From Streptomyces sp. STR69 (GTDB taxonomy: Bacteria; Actinomycetota; Actinomycetes; Streptomycetales; Streptomycetaceae): 64,000 bases of DNA. A program made the translations under genes and the position numbers. Positions 7,935 through 15,944 of the stretch are shown piece after piece. Under the pieces are notes generated by a model, which was given only the letters and a program-made list of their open reading frames with translations, was not told the DNA's origin and ran no database searches. The DNA lies in assembly GCF_024519455.1 (NCBI RefSeq), contig NZ_JALJRY010000007.1, forward strand, positions 180,880 through 244,879, given 5' to 3'. Positions within the stretch are counted from its first letter, which is position 1; every line of letters starts with the position of its first letter.

Positions 7935-8683
7935 GCCTCGTTCCCTTCCGCCAGCAGCCGCAGCGCCTCCAGCGAGACCACCGCACCGCGCTCGACACCG
8001 GCCGCGACGACCTCCCGGTGCGGGTCGTACCCACCAGTGGCGTCCGCGTCGACGAGTTCATCGGCGTTGGCCCCGTCGATGACCAGCACGCCACCCGCGA
8101 CCAGACCCCGCAGCGAGGCCGTCACCAGCAGCGCCGACAGCTCCATCTCGATCGCCGCGAGCCCGGCGCCGTCGTAGGAGAAGAGGGGAATGAGACCGGG
8201 CTGGAAGGCGGCCCGGGTCCAGACGATGCCCCGGTGATGCGGGGCGCCGGTCTCGCGGGCCGCGCGCTGGAGGGCAAGGACCGCCTCGGGGGCGGCGACG
8301 GCCGGGTACTCGGGTGGAAGCAGTTGCTGCGTGACACCGTCGTCCCGTACGGCCGCCTCCGCGATCACCAGGTCGCCGTCGCCGATGCCGGGCTTCATCG
8401 CGCCCGCCGTGCCGAAGCGCAGGAAGGTGTGGACCCCCGCGTCCGCCAGCTCCTGGAACAGCAGGATCGCACCCGGTCCGCCCACCCCGTGCGAGGCGAC
8501 GGTGACCGGCAGGCCCTTCCAACTCCCGCTGAACACACGGTATTCGCGGTGGTACGACACCTCCTCGGCACCGTCGAGCAGCGCGGCCACGGCGGCGGCA
8601 CGCGCCGGGTCGCCGACGACGACCGCGTGCGCCGGAAGCCCGGTGCGCGGTATGCGGGTGATGGGCAGCAGGTCCTGTGTCAT
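7931..8683 (-). CDS. Nucleoside phosphorylase (Udp/DeoD-type fold)
   Basis: This 250-residue protein belongs to the hexameric nucleoside phosphorylase family. VVVGDPARA near residue 20 is the phosphate-binding start of the fold. FLRFGTAGAM and AIEMELSALLVTAS are the usual nucleoside-binding stretches, with the EMEL glutamates contacting the ribose. It cleaves a nucleoside with phosphate to give a base and (deoxy)ribose-1-phosphate. The base specificity is not readable. ATGA overlaps join it to the permease gene before it, and GTGA to the deaminase gene after it. The neighbours suggest methylthioinosine or methylthioadenosine as the physiological substrate. Confidence 0.82.
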   Translation of the reverse strand: MTQDLLPITRIPRTGLPAHAVVVGDPARAAAVAALLDGAEEVSYHREYRVFSGSWKGLPVTVASHGVGGPGAILLFQELADAGVHTFLRFGTAGAMKPGIGDGDLVIAEAAVRDDGVTQQLLPPEYPAVAAPEAVLALQRAARETGAPHHRGIVWTRAAFQPGLIPLFSYDGAGLAAIEMELSALLVTASLRGLVAGGVLVIDGANADELVDADATGGYDPHREVVAAGVERGAVVSLEALRLLAEGNEA

Positions 8684-9555
8684 GTGGTGGCTCCGGAAGG
8701 GGAGTTGGCGGTACGGCGACGGCGGCGGGCCGTCGAGAGGAAGAGGGCGACGAGCGTCACGACGTACGGCGCGGCGTCGGTGGCCTGTTGGGGCAGGCCG
8801 ACGCCCTGGAGGCGGAAGCCGGCGGCCTCGGCGAGGCCGAAGAGCAGCGCGGCGAGCAGTACGCCGACGGGGGCCGCGCGGCCGAGCATCACCGCGACGA
8901 CCGCGATCCAGCCCCGGCCGGCCGTCATGTTCTCCGAGAACAACGTGACGTTGCCGAGCGCGAGTTGGGCCCCCGCGAGTCCGCAGAGGACACCGGAGAC
9001 CAGCACCGCCGCGTACTTGTACTTCGCCGGACTCACCCCGAGCGTGGCCGCCGCGTCCGGTGCCTCACCGACCCCGCGCAGCCGCAGCCCCCACACATGC
9101 CGGGACAGCATGACTGCGGCGATGGCGACCGCGACGAAGGCCAGATAAGCGAGCGGGGTGAATCCACCGATCAACGGCAGCCCGGCGAGTGACGGATCGT
9201 CGAAAGTGCCCTGCACACCGAAGACCGTACGCAGAAGGAAGCTGGTCAGGCCAACTGCCAGGAGATTCATGGCGATTCCGAGAACGACCGCGTCCCCGCG
9301 CAGAGTTACCGCGCCCACGGCCAGGATCAGCGAGTACGCGGCTGCCGCGAGGGCAGCGGCGAGGACGCCGAGCCAGGCGCTGCCGGTGAACCAACTCGTG
9401 GCCACCGAGGTGAAACAGCCCATCAGCATCATGCCTTCGAGGCCGATGTTGAAGACCCCCGCCCGCTCGCACAGGGCACCGCCGAGTGCCGCCAGCAGGA
9501 TCGGGGTCAGCGCGCGCAGCGCCGACATCAGCAGGTCGGAGTCGAAGAACATCAC
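8680..9555 (-). CDS. ABC nucleoside-type transporter permease 2
   Basis: This is a membrane permease of about 290 residues, of the branched-chain/BMP-nucleoside importer type (NupP/NupQ, RbsC-like fold). It has about eight hydrophobic segments and the conserved cytoplasmic EAPDAAATLGVSPAKYK loop that contacts the ATPase. The start is either the GTG at 9555 or the ATG at 9552. The GTG would overlap the preceding permease stop by four bases, the pattern seen elsewhere in this operon. It should form a heterodimer with the other permease. The longer open frame upstream of this start belongs to the previous gene's region. Confidence 0.9.
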   Translation of the reverse strand: MMFFDSDLLMSALRALTPILLAALGGALCERAGVFNIGLEGMMLMGCFTSVATSWFTGSAWLGVLAAALAAAAYSLILAVGAVTLRGDAVVLGIAMNLLAVGLTSFLLRTVFGVQGTFDDPSLAGLPLIGGFTPLAYLAFVAVAIAAVMLSRHVWGLRLRGVGEAPDAAATLGVSPAKYKYAAVLVSGVLCGLAGAQLALGNVTLFSENMTAGRGWIAVVAVMLGRAAPVGVLLAALLFGLAEAAGFRLQGVGLPQQATDAAPYVVTLVALFLSTARRRRRTANSPSGATT

Positions 9556-10604
9556 GCGGCCCCGCTTTCCTGAGTACGCCTGGTGAACCACTTCGTCGGG
9601 AAGCGGAGTCGGGCCGCGAGGAACACGATCACGATGGCCTGGAGCACCTGGGTCAGCTCGCGCGGCACCTCGGTCGTGCGCTCCATCGCCAGGCCGCCGA
9701 CCGCGAGGACGGCGAAGAAGAAGGAGGCGACGACCGTGCCGAGCGGGGCTGCGGCTGCCAACAGGGCCGCCGTCAGGCCCGTCCAGGTGTAGCCGGGCGC
9801 GGTGAGCGAGCCGTCGACGAAGCGGTACGGGAAGCTCAACACCCCTATGGCGCCCACGAGTCCGGCCAGTGCGCCGGAGACGGACATCAACTTGAGGGTC
9901 AGGCCCCGGCGTTCGACGCCCGCGTAGGCGGCGAAACGGGAGTTGAGGCCCGTCATGCGGATCTCGTAGCCGAAGGCCGTGCGCTTGTCGGTGAACCAGT
10001 ACCCGGCCGCCGCGAGGACGACGAGGAGCAGGCCCACCGTCACCGTCGAGTCGCCGAACGCGGGCAGTGCCACGCCGTCCGGCATTGCCCGGGTCTGGGG
10101 GAGGCTGGAGCCGGGTTCCTTGAGCGGGTAGCGCGCGAGGTACGAGGCGAGGGAGACCGCCGGGTAGCTCAGCAGCAGGCTGCTGACCAGGAGCGGGACG
10201 CCGAGACGGTTCTCGCACAGGGCGGCCAGCGCGGCGTACGCGGCGCCAGCCGCCATGCCGGCGAGCAGCGCCAGTACGACGGTCAGGGGTGCCGGCAGCG
10301 GCGAGTAGAGGCCGGTCACGGCCGCCGTGATGCCGCCGAGGACCATCTGGCCGTCGCCGCCGAGGTTGATCAGCCCGGCCCGCAGCGGGATCGCCAGCGC
10401 GAGCGCCATGCCGAGCACGCTGGTGCCGGTGCTCAGCGTGGAGCCGATGCCGTCGGCGCCGAGCGAGCCGGTGAGGACGGCACTGTAGGCGGTGAGCGGG
10501 TCCGCGCCGGTGCCGACGAGGAACAGGGCGCCGATGACCAGGCCCGCGAGCACGGAGAAGGTGATGGGGGAGCGCAGGGCTCCGGATATTCGGGTGAGTG
10601 TCAT
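9552..10604 (-). CDS. ABC nucleoside-type transporter permease 1
   Basis: This 350-residue polytopic permease pairs with the following gene to form the channel of a BMP-type importer. The segments PLRAGLINLGGDGQMVLGG and GLNSRFAAYAGVERRGL are typical of this permease family; the second is the coupling helix for the ATPase. The start ATG lies one base after the ATPase stop, so translation is coupled. The import direction follows from the solute-binding lipoprotein at the head of the operon. Confidence 0.9.
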   Translation of the reverse strand: MTLTRISGALRSPITFSVLAGLVIGALFLVGTGADPLTAYSAVLTGSLGADGIGSTLSTGTSVLGMALALAIPLRAGLINLGGDGQMVLGGITAAVTGLYSPLPAPLTVVLALLAGMAAGAAYAALAALCENRLGVPLLVSSLLLSYPAVSLASYLARYPLKEPGSSLPQTRAMPDGVALPAFGDSTVTVGLLLVVLAAAGYWFTDKRTAFGYEIRMTGLNSRFAAYAGVERRGLTLKLMSVSGALAGLVGAIGVLSFPYRFVDGSLTAPGYTWTGLTAALLAAAAPLGTVVASFFFAVLAVGGLAMERTTEVPRELTQVLQAIVIVFLAARLRFPTKWFTRRTQESGAA

Positions 10605-10605
10605 G

Positions 10606-12129
10606 TCAGTCGACGGCCTCCGTCGGCGCCACGGCCCCGCCCGCCATGGCGAGCCCGAGCGCTCGTTCGTCGGCCTCGTCCTTCGTGTACGTCGCCGTGA
10701 CCCGGCCCTCGTACATGACCAGGACCCGGTCCGCGAGGCCCCGGATCTCGCTCAGTTCGGCGGAGACGAGGAGGACGGCGTGACCGGCGTCGCGGTAGGC
10801 GACGATCTGGTCGTGGATGTTCTGGATGGCGCCGATGTCGACCCCGCGTGTGGGCTGCTCGACGAGCAACAGCGGCGCCTCATGGGCGAGTTCGCGGCCG
10901 ATCAGCAGCTTCTGCAGATTGCCGCCGGAGAGCGCGGAGGCGGGCACCTCGGGGGTGGCTGCCTTGATGCCGAAGCGTTCGATGAGCCGTCCGGCGTGGG
11001 CGCGTACGGACGCGGGCGGCAGAAGACCCTTCGCGGACAGGGACGTTCGGTGGTGGCCCATCGCGAGGTTGTCCGCGACGGTGGCCGCCGGTGCCGTACC
11101 GACCGCGTGCCGGTCCTCCGGGACGTAGGCGAGGCCTTGCGCCCGGCGCTCGGTGGCCGAGGCGTGCGTGATGTCCCGCCCCTTGAGAATCACCTGTCCG
11201 GAGGCGACCGGCCGTAGCCCGGCAAGGGCCTCGATCAGCTCGCTCTGGCCGTTGCCCGCGACACCCGCGATCCCGACGATCTCCCCGGCGCGGACGGTGA
11301 GTCCCACATCGTGGACGGCGTCCGTGGTGAGGTCTCTCACGTCCAGGACCACGTCACCGGGTGTCCCGGGTGCGTGCACCCGGTCCAGTTCGACCGCGCG
11401 GCCGGTCATCGCGGCGGCGATCTCGTCGGCGGAGGTCTCGGCGGTGACCAGGCGGGCGACCACCCGGCCGTCCCGCAGAACGGTCACGTTGTCGCTGCCT
11501 TCGAGGACCTCGCGCAGCTTGTGCGTGACAAGGATCACCGTACGACCCTGTGCGGCCAGCGACTTGAGCACCGCGAACAGGGCGTCCGCCTCGGCCGGGG
11601 TCAGCACGGCGGTCGGCTCGTCGAGGATCAGTGTGCGGGCGCCCCGGTGCAGCAGCTTCAGGATCTCCACGCGCTGGCGCAGCCCGACCGGCAACTCCCC
11701 GACCCGGGCGTCCGGATCGACGGCCAGCCCGTGCTCCTCGGCCAGCTCACGCACCCGGCGGCGGGCGGCGGCCCGGTCCACCAGGCCGAAGCGGCGCGGC
11801 TCGGCGGCGTAGACGACGTTCTCGGCGACCGTCAGCGAGTCGAACAGCTTGAAACTCTGGTGGACCATGCCGAGCCCGGCGGCCATGGCGGCGCTCGGGT
11901 CGCCGAAGGTCACCTCGCGCCCGTCGATCCGGATGGAGCCAGCGTCGGCGCGCTCCATGCCGTAGAGGATCGACATGAGGGTGGACTTGCCGGCGCCGTT
12001 CTCTCCCATCAAGGCGTGGATCTCGCCGTGTCCGACGGTCAGGTCGACGGAGTCGTTGGCGAGCGTGCCGGGGAACCGCTTGGTGATTCCCCGGAGCTCG
12101 ACCGCAGGGTCAACTGGCGGCGGGGTCAT
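10606..12129 (-). CDS. ABC transporter ATP-binding protein, nucleoside/BMP type
   Basis: This 507-residue duplicated ATPase energises the importer. The first cassette has Walker A GENGAGKST near residue 38, a degenerate signature LPVGLRQRVE and Walker B LILDEPTAVL. The second has GVAGNGQSE in place of a canonical Walker A, the intact signature LSGGNLQK and LLVEQPTRGVD, where Q replaces the usual D before the glutamate region. This asymmetry is normal for the RbsA/NupO type. The gene overlaps the 3' end of the lipoprotein gene by 20 bases. Confidence 0.92.
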   Translation of the reverse strand: MTPPPVDPAVELRGITKRFPGTLANDSVDLTVGHGEIHALMGENGAGKSTLMSILYGMERADAGSIRIDGREVTFGDPSAAMAAGLGMVHQSFKLFDSLTVAENVVYAAEPRRFGLVDRAAARRRVRELAEEHGLAVDPDARVGELPVGLRQRVEILKLLHRGARTLILDEPTAVLTPAEADALFAVLKSLAAQGRTVILVTHKLREVLEGSDNVTVLRDGRVVARLVTAETSADEIAAAMTGRAVELDRVHAPGTPGDVVLDVRDLTTDAVHDVGLTVRAGEIVGIAGVAGNGQSELIEALAGLRPVASGQVILKGRDITHASATERRAQGLAYVPEDRHAVGTAPAATVADNLAMGHHRTSLSAKGLLPPASVRAHAGRLIERFGIKAATPEVPASALSGGNLQKLLIGRELAHEAPLLLVEQPTRGVDIGAIQNIHDQIVAYRDAGHAVLLVSAELSEIRGLADRVLVMYEGRVTATYTKDEADERALGLAMAGGAVAPTEAVD

Positions 12130-13162
12130 CGACCTTGAGCTCTCCGGAGACGATCTGGTCGCGCAGCGCCTTGACCTTCGCGAGGACGTCCTTGTGCTGG
12201 GCGATCACGCACTTCGACGAGTCGACGCCCGTCTCCAGGCCGGTGAGGCTGATGCCGCCCTCCTTCAGGCCGTACGACACCGAGGTGCCGGTCTTGCCCG
12301 CGAGGACCTGCTCGACGCCCTTCTCCACGGCGACGTCCGTCTTCTTGATCACGTTGTCGACGACCGTGCCGGGGGAGGAGACGCACTGGTTGACGTCGAC
12401 GCCGTACGCGAACGCGCCCTTGGCCTTCGCGGCCTCGAACACGCCGTAGTTGCCGGCCGCCGCAGCCGCCATGATCTGGTCGGTGCCCTTGGAGAGCAGG
12501 GAGTTGGCCTGCTCCTTGGCGCGCGCCGAGTCGTCGAACGGGGACTGGCCGCCGACGAAGCGGGTCGACGCGGACGTCTTGGCGGCGACCTTCTTGGCAC
12601 CGGCCGCGAACGGGTCGCTGTAGCGCCGGAACTGGGGCGTGTCGAGCACGTCCACCGCGCCGACCTTGCCGCTCTTGCTGAGCAACCCGGCCTCGGCGCC
12701 CGCGAGATAGACACCCTCGTGCTCGCGGAAGACCGCGCAGGTGACGTTCGGATACGTCTTCGTCGTGCACGCGTCGATCATCAGGAACTGCTGCTTCGGG
12801 TGCGCCTTGGCCTGCTGGGCGACGATGTCGGCGAACTCGAAGCCGACCAGCACGATCACGTTCGGGCTCGCGTCCACGGCGGCCTGCACGTTCTGCTGCT
12901 GGGACGCGGTGTCCGTCGACTCGTAGACCTTCTCGGTCCCGTTGTGCGTCTTCGCGGCGGCCTTCACCCCGGTGACGGCGAGCTTCAGGAACTCGTTCTG
13001 CCCGACCGCGTCCGGTGTGACCAGCGTGAACGACTTCCCGCTGCTGCCGCTCGCGTTGTCCGAGGCGTCGGTCTTCGCGGCGGCGTTGCAGGCGGTGGCT
13101 GCGGTGACCATGAGCGTGGTGGCGGCGACGAGCTGCAGGGTGCGACGTGATCTGCGGAGCAT
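12110..13162 (-). CDS. BMP-family substrate-binding lipoprotein
   Basis: This 350-residue extracellular binding protein is of the basic membrane protein (Med/BMP/PnrA) family, which binds nucleosides. It begins with MLRRSRRT, a hydrophobic stretch and a cysteine at residue 25 in the context TAATAC, a somewhat loose lipobox. FEFADIVAQQAK and GGQSPFDDSARAKEQANSL are in keeping with the family. It is the first gene of a six-gene operon that ends with a phosphorylase and a deaminase, so a purine nucleoside is the likely ligand. A Cys-rich leader peptide and an 8-bp hairpin lie between the promoter and this gene. Confidence 0.9.
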   Translation of the reverse strand: MLRRSRRTLQLVAATTLMVTAATACNAAAKTDASDNASGSSGKSFTLVTPDAVGQNEFLKLAVTGVKAAAKTHNGTEKVYESTDTASQQQNVQAAVDASPNVIVLVGFEFADIVAQQAKAHPKQQFLMIDACTTKTYPNVTCAVFREHEGVYLAGAEAGLLSKSGKVGAVDVLDTPQFRRYSDPFAAGAKKVAAKTSASTRFVGGQSPFDDSARAKEQANSLLSKGTDQIMAAAAAGNYGVFEAAKAKGAFAYGVDVNQCVSSPGTVVDNVIKKTDVAVEKGVEQVLAGKTGTSVSYGLKEGGISLTGLETGVDSSKCVIAQHKDVLAKVKALRDQIVSGELKVDDPAAS

Positions 13163-13187
13163 GGGGACCTTCCGGGGTACGGCAAGG

Positions 13188-13207
13188 CGCGCTCCGGCGG
13201 GAGCGCG
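13188..13207 (-). promoter_or_regulatory. Hairpin between leader peptide and BMP lipoprotein
   Basis: CGCGCTCC and GGAGCGCG form a perfect 8-bp stem with a four-base loop, about 25 bases before the lipoprotein start and 54 bases after the leader stop. It is placed where an attenuator or translation-control element would act. Confidence 0.45.
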
Positions 13208-13261
13208 TGCGACCAGATGGTGAGACAGGAAGAGACGAGGGGTGGACGCGAGAGGGACAGG

Positions 13262-13315
13262 TCAGCGTCGACAGCAGTCGCTCGCGCAGCGGCCGTGATC
13301 GAGGAAACGGCGCAT
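13262..13315 (-). CDS. Cys-rich leader peptide upstream of the nucleoside importer
   Basis: A 17-residue reading frame encodes MRRFLDHGRCASDCCRR. It has three cysteines, two of them adjacent, close to the stop codon, in a basic frame. GAAGGAGG stands 15 bases before the ATG. A GTG four codons earlier would sit closer to it. Short arginine- and cysteine-rich leader peptides occur upstream of sulfur-related genes in actinomycetes. In mycobacteria such peptides sense cysteine supply by ribosome stalling. Here it lies 99 bases before a transporter operon and is followed by a hairpin. Expression is not proven. Confidence 0.6.
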   Translation of the reverse strand: MRRFLDHGRCASDCCRR

Positions 13316-13367
13316 GGTCAGCAGCACACGTCCTCCTTCGTCTCGGCCTTCGGGCTGCGGGAGCTGG

Positions 13368-13373
13368 ACTTTA
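13368..13373 (-). promoter_or_regulatory. Possible -10 box for the nucleoside importer operon
   Basis: On the minus strand TAAAGT lies about 50 bases upstream of the leader-peptide ATG. No strong -35 is visible. The inverted repeat at 13385-13406 covers the -35 position. Confidence 0.35.
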
Positions 13374-13384
13374 ACATTCGTTTT

Positions 13385-13406
13385 GAGACACCTGCTCGAC
13401 TGTCTC
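13385..13406. promoter_or_regulatory. Inverted repeat GAGACA-N10-TGTCTC
   Basis: Perfect six-base arms lie in the divergent region between the importer operon and mtnA. The half-site TGTCTC recurs at 13221-13227 (as TGAGACA) and at 16703-16709 in the other divergent region of the island. A shared regulator is possible. Confidence 0.45.
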
Positions 13407-13471
13407 GAACTGTGGTTCTTCGAGGTCATGTACGGTGTCCGACACCATCGGAACAGCAGGAGTGTCCCGTT

Positions 13472-14503
13472 ATGCCCCAGGAATTGCGTGCGGTCGACTG
13501 GACCGGCAGCGGCCTCGCGCTCATCGACCAGACCCTGCTCCCGCATCGCCATGAGACGGTGGCTGTCCACAATGTGGACACCCTGGTCGACGCGATCCAG
13601 CGCCTCGTGGTGCGCGGCGCCCCCGCGATCGGCGCGGCCGGCGCGTACGGTGTCGCGCTCGCGATCATCGAGGGTGAGCGCGAGGGCTGGACCGAGGCCG
13701 AGGTGCGCGCGGCCGTCGCCCGCGTCCGCGAGGCCCGGCCCACCGCGGTGAACCTCATGGTGTGCGTGGACCGGGTCATGACCCGCTTCGACGAGGGCCT
13801 CGACGCGGTGCTGGAGGAGGCCGCCGCCGTCCAGCGCGAGGACGTCGCGGCCAACCGCGCGATGGGCGCCTTCGGCGCGGACTGGCTGGTCCAGAAGGTG
13901 GGCGTGGAGCGGCCGTTGAGGCTTCTGACGCACTGCAACACGGGTGCGCTGGCGACCGCCGGCTGGGGCACCGCGCTCGGTGTCATCCGCGAACTGCACG
14001 CGCGTGGGCTGGTGGAGGTCGTCTACGCCGACGAGACGCGTCCGCTCCTTCAGGGATCGCGCCTGACCGCCTGGGAGTTGGTGCAGGAGGGCATCCCGCA
14101 CTACGTACAGGCAGACGGCGCCGCCGCCGGCACGATCCTGCGCGGCGAGGTCGACGCGGCCATCGTCGGCGCGGACCGCATCGCGGCCAACGGTGACACC
14201 GCGAACAAGGTCGGCACGGTCGGCGTCGCCCTGGCCTGCGCGGACGCCGGCATCCCGTTCCTCGTGGCGGCCCCGACAACCACGGTCGACCTCGCCACCA
14301 GGACCGGCGACGAGATCCACATCGAACTCCGGGGCGAGGCCGAGGTGCTGGAGTGGGCGGGAGTTCGGACGGCTCCGGCGGAATCGCGGGGCCACAACCC
14401 CGCGTTCGACGTGACCCCGGGCCGCTTGGTGACGGGACTGGTCACAGAGCGCGGCGTGTTGGAAGTATCAGCAGGCGAACTCCCAGGTGACCGCCTGAAG
14501 TAG
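13472..14503 (+). CDS. mtnA: S-methyl-5-thioribose-1-phosphate isomerase
   Basis: MtnA converts methylthioribose-1-phosphate to methylthioribulose-1-phosphate in methionine salvage. The 343-residue protein has the family signatures RGAPAIGAAGAYG near residue 50, the catalytic cysteine in LTHCNTGALAT near residue 155, and the catalytic aspartate in GADRIAANGDTANKVGT near residue 235. The ATG at 13472 has GCAGGAG ten bases upstream. The gene is divergent from the importer/phosphorylase/deaminase operon, whose expected product would be its substrate. It is convergent with mtnB and separated from it by a terminator. Confidence 0.95.
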   Translation: MPQELRAVDWTGSGLALIDQTLLPHRHETVAVHNVDTLVDAIQRLVVRGAPAIGAAGAYGVALAIIEGEREGWTEAEVRAAVARVREARPTAVNLMVCVDRVMTRFDEGLDAVLEEAAAVQREDVAANRAMGAFGADWLVQKVGVERPLRLLTHCNTGALATAGWGTALGVIRELHARGLVEVVYADETRPLLQGSRLTAWELVQEGIPHYVQADGAAAGTILRGEVDAAIVGADRIAANGDTANKVGTVGVALACADAGIPFLVAAPTTTVDLATRTGDEIHIELRGEAEVLEWAGVRTAPAESRGHNPAFDVTPGRLVTGLVTERGVLEVSAGELPGDRLK

Positions 14504-14529
14504 CGGCGAGTGTGAAGTAGCGTCAAATT

Positions 14530-14564
14530 CCCGCGCCCCATCTTTTGTCTTTTAGGGGCGCGGG
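14530..14564. terminator. Bidirectional terminator between mtnA and mtnB
   Basis: CCCGCGCCCC (14530-14539) pairs perfectly with GGGGCGCGGG (14555-14564). The loop is T-rich. The second arm is the start of a dispersed repeat copy. Confidence 0.7.
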
Positions 14565-14597
14565 GAACTGCGCGACCAGCCCCCACCGGCCCGCAGA
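14551..14597. repeat. Dispersed intergenic repeat, copy 1 (short form)
   Basis: The copy runs TTTAGGGGCGCGGGG, then ACTGCGCGACCAGCCCCCAC and CCGCAG. It matches the ends of copies 2 and 3 but lacks their central 25-30 bases. It lies between the convergent mtnA and mtnB. Confidence 0.65.
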
Positions 14598-14604
14598 CGA
14601 ACTA

Positions 14605-15222
14605 CTACGCTTCCCGGGGAGAGCTGAGCTCCAACTCCAGCAACCACTCAACGACTTCGGTGTGATGCCTAGCCTGCCGAGGATCCGCCCCCCACACATA
14701 AAGCCCATGGCCGGCGACAACAACGGCCGGCATCCGAGGATCCCGAGCCGCCTCCAGCCGATCCCCCAACACCTTCATGTCCTGACTGTTGACGATGACA
14801 GGCAAGGTCACCTCAACATCATGCGCAGGCTGACCGACACCCTTGAGCATCTCGACATCCTTGAACACGATCCCGCCCGGCTCCCGCCGCCCCATGGCAA
14901 CGGACGCAACGGTGTGCACATGAACGACCGCACCCGCACCGGTCAACGCAGCAACACGGGCGTGCAGTTCAGCCTCGGCAGACGGCTTACCACCCCGCAC
15001 GGCCGCACCAACGCCGTCCACCAACACCACATCGTCAGAAGTCAGTTCACCCTTGTCATGCCCGCTAGCAGTCACAGCCAGCCGCAGGGGATCCCGGCCC
15101 ACCACCACAGACAAGTTACCGGAGGTCCCCCGCATCCAGCCGAACGAGGCGAACCGGGCGGACTCGGCGGCGAGTTGGGCCCCCGCCTCCTTCAGGTCGA
15201 GGTCACTGATCTCGGTGGTCAC
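14605..15222 (-). CDS. mtnB: Methylthioribulose-1-phosphate dehydratase
   Basis: This 205-residue protein is of the class II aldolase/adducin fold. MtnB removes water from methylthioribulose-1-phosphate to give the diketone intermediate. RGTSGNLSVVVG near residue 31, ASGHDKGEL, the zinc-binding pair HVHT and VAGHGLYVWG near the C-terminus fit the family. The GTG start overlaps the mtnC stop in GTGA, so it is translationally coupled as the last gene of mtnDCB. An in-frame extension upstream runs through mtnC and is not used. Confidence 0.93.
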   Translation of the reverse strand: MTTEISDLDLKEAGAQLAAESARFASFGWMRGTSGNLSVVVGRDPLRLAVTASGHDKGELTSDDVVLVDGVGAAVRGGKPSAEAELHARVAALTGAGAVVHVHTVASVAMGRREPGGIVFKDVEMLKGVGQPAHDVEVTLPVIVNSQDMKVLGDRLEAARDPRMPAVVVAGHGLYVWGADPRQARHHTEVVEWLLELELSSPREA

Positions 15223-15944
15223 GTGGTGCTCCTTGAACTGGTGATGCTGATCTCGTCGAACGCCCTCGCCTGCGCGTGGTCGCCGACGCCTTGCTCGAAG
15301 TACGGCTCTCCCGGCCGCCGTACACCCACCGCGTGCCAGCCCGCGGCCACGGCCGCGTCCAACTCGCCGGGCCGGTCGGAGAGGAAGAGCAGCCGGGACG
15401 GCTCGATGCCGGTCGCCGCCGCGATACGGCGGTACGACTCCGGCTCCTGCTTGGGACCGGCGTTCTCCGTGTCGTAGAGACCGGAGACCAGCGGCAGGAG
15501 GTCGCCCTCGGGGCTGGAGGTGAACCAGGCGCGCTGCGCCGCCACTGACCCGGACGAGTAGATGTACAGCCGCAGGCCCGCCGCGTGCCAGGTGCGCAGG
15601 GCCGGTACGACGTCGTCGTAGAAGTGCGAGACGAGGTCGCCGCGGGCGAAGCCCTCGGACCAGATGATGCCCTGGAGGGTCTTGAGAGGCGTGGCCTTGC
15701 GGTCCTCGTCGAGCCAGGAGTTGAGGGTCTTCTCGATCTGTACGGCGTCGGCGTCCGGGGCGCCCGTCAGCTCGCGGACCTGCGCGATCGCCCGGGACAC
15801 GGCGGGGTCGTCGGCCCGCTCGGTGAGCAGGTCGGCGAAGCGCGAGCGCGAGTACGGGTACAGCACGTCGACGACGAAACCCGTGGCGCTCGTGGTGCCC
15901 TCGATGTCGAGCACCACGGCGTCCACGGTGTACCGCAGACTCAC
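15219..15944 (-). CDS. mtnC: Acireductone synthase (enolase-phosphatase E1)
   Basis: MtnC is a HAD-superfamily enzyme that enolises and dephosphorylates the diketo intermediate to acireductone. The 241-residue protein has the diagnostic motif VLDIEGTTS at residues 11-19, in which the first Asp is the nucleophile. IYSSGSVAAQRAWF is motif II, and FLSDRPGELDAA is the C-terminal acidic motif. The start overlaps the mtnD stop by four bases and its own stop overlaps mtnB by four bases. Length and motifs are normal for the family. Confidence 0.95.
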   Translation of the reverse strand: MSLRYTVDAVVLDIEGTTSATGFVVDVLYPYSRSRFADLLTERADDPAVSRAIAQVRELTGAPDADAVQIEKTLNSWLDEDRKATPLKTLQGIIWSEGFARGDLVSHFYDDVVPALRTWHAAGLRLYIYSSGSVAAQRAWFTSSPEGDLLPLVSGLYDTENAGPKQEPESYRRIAAATGIEPSRLLFLSDRPGELDAAVAAGWHAVGVRRPGEPYFEQGVGDHAQARAFDEISITSSRSTT

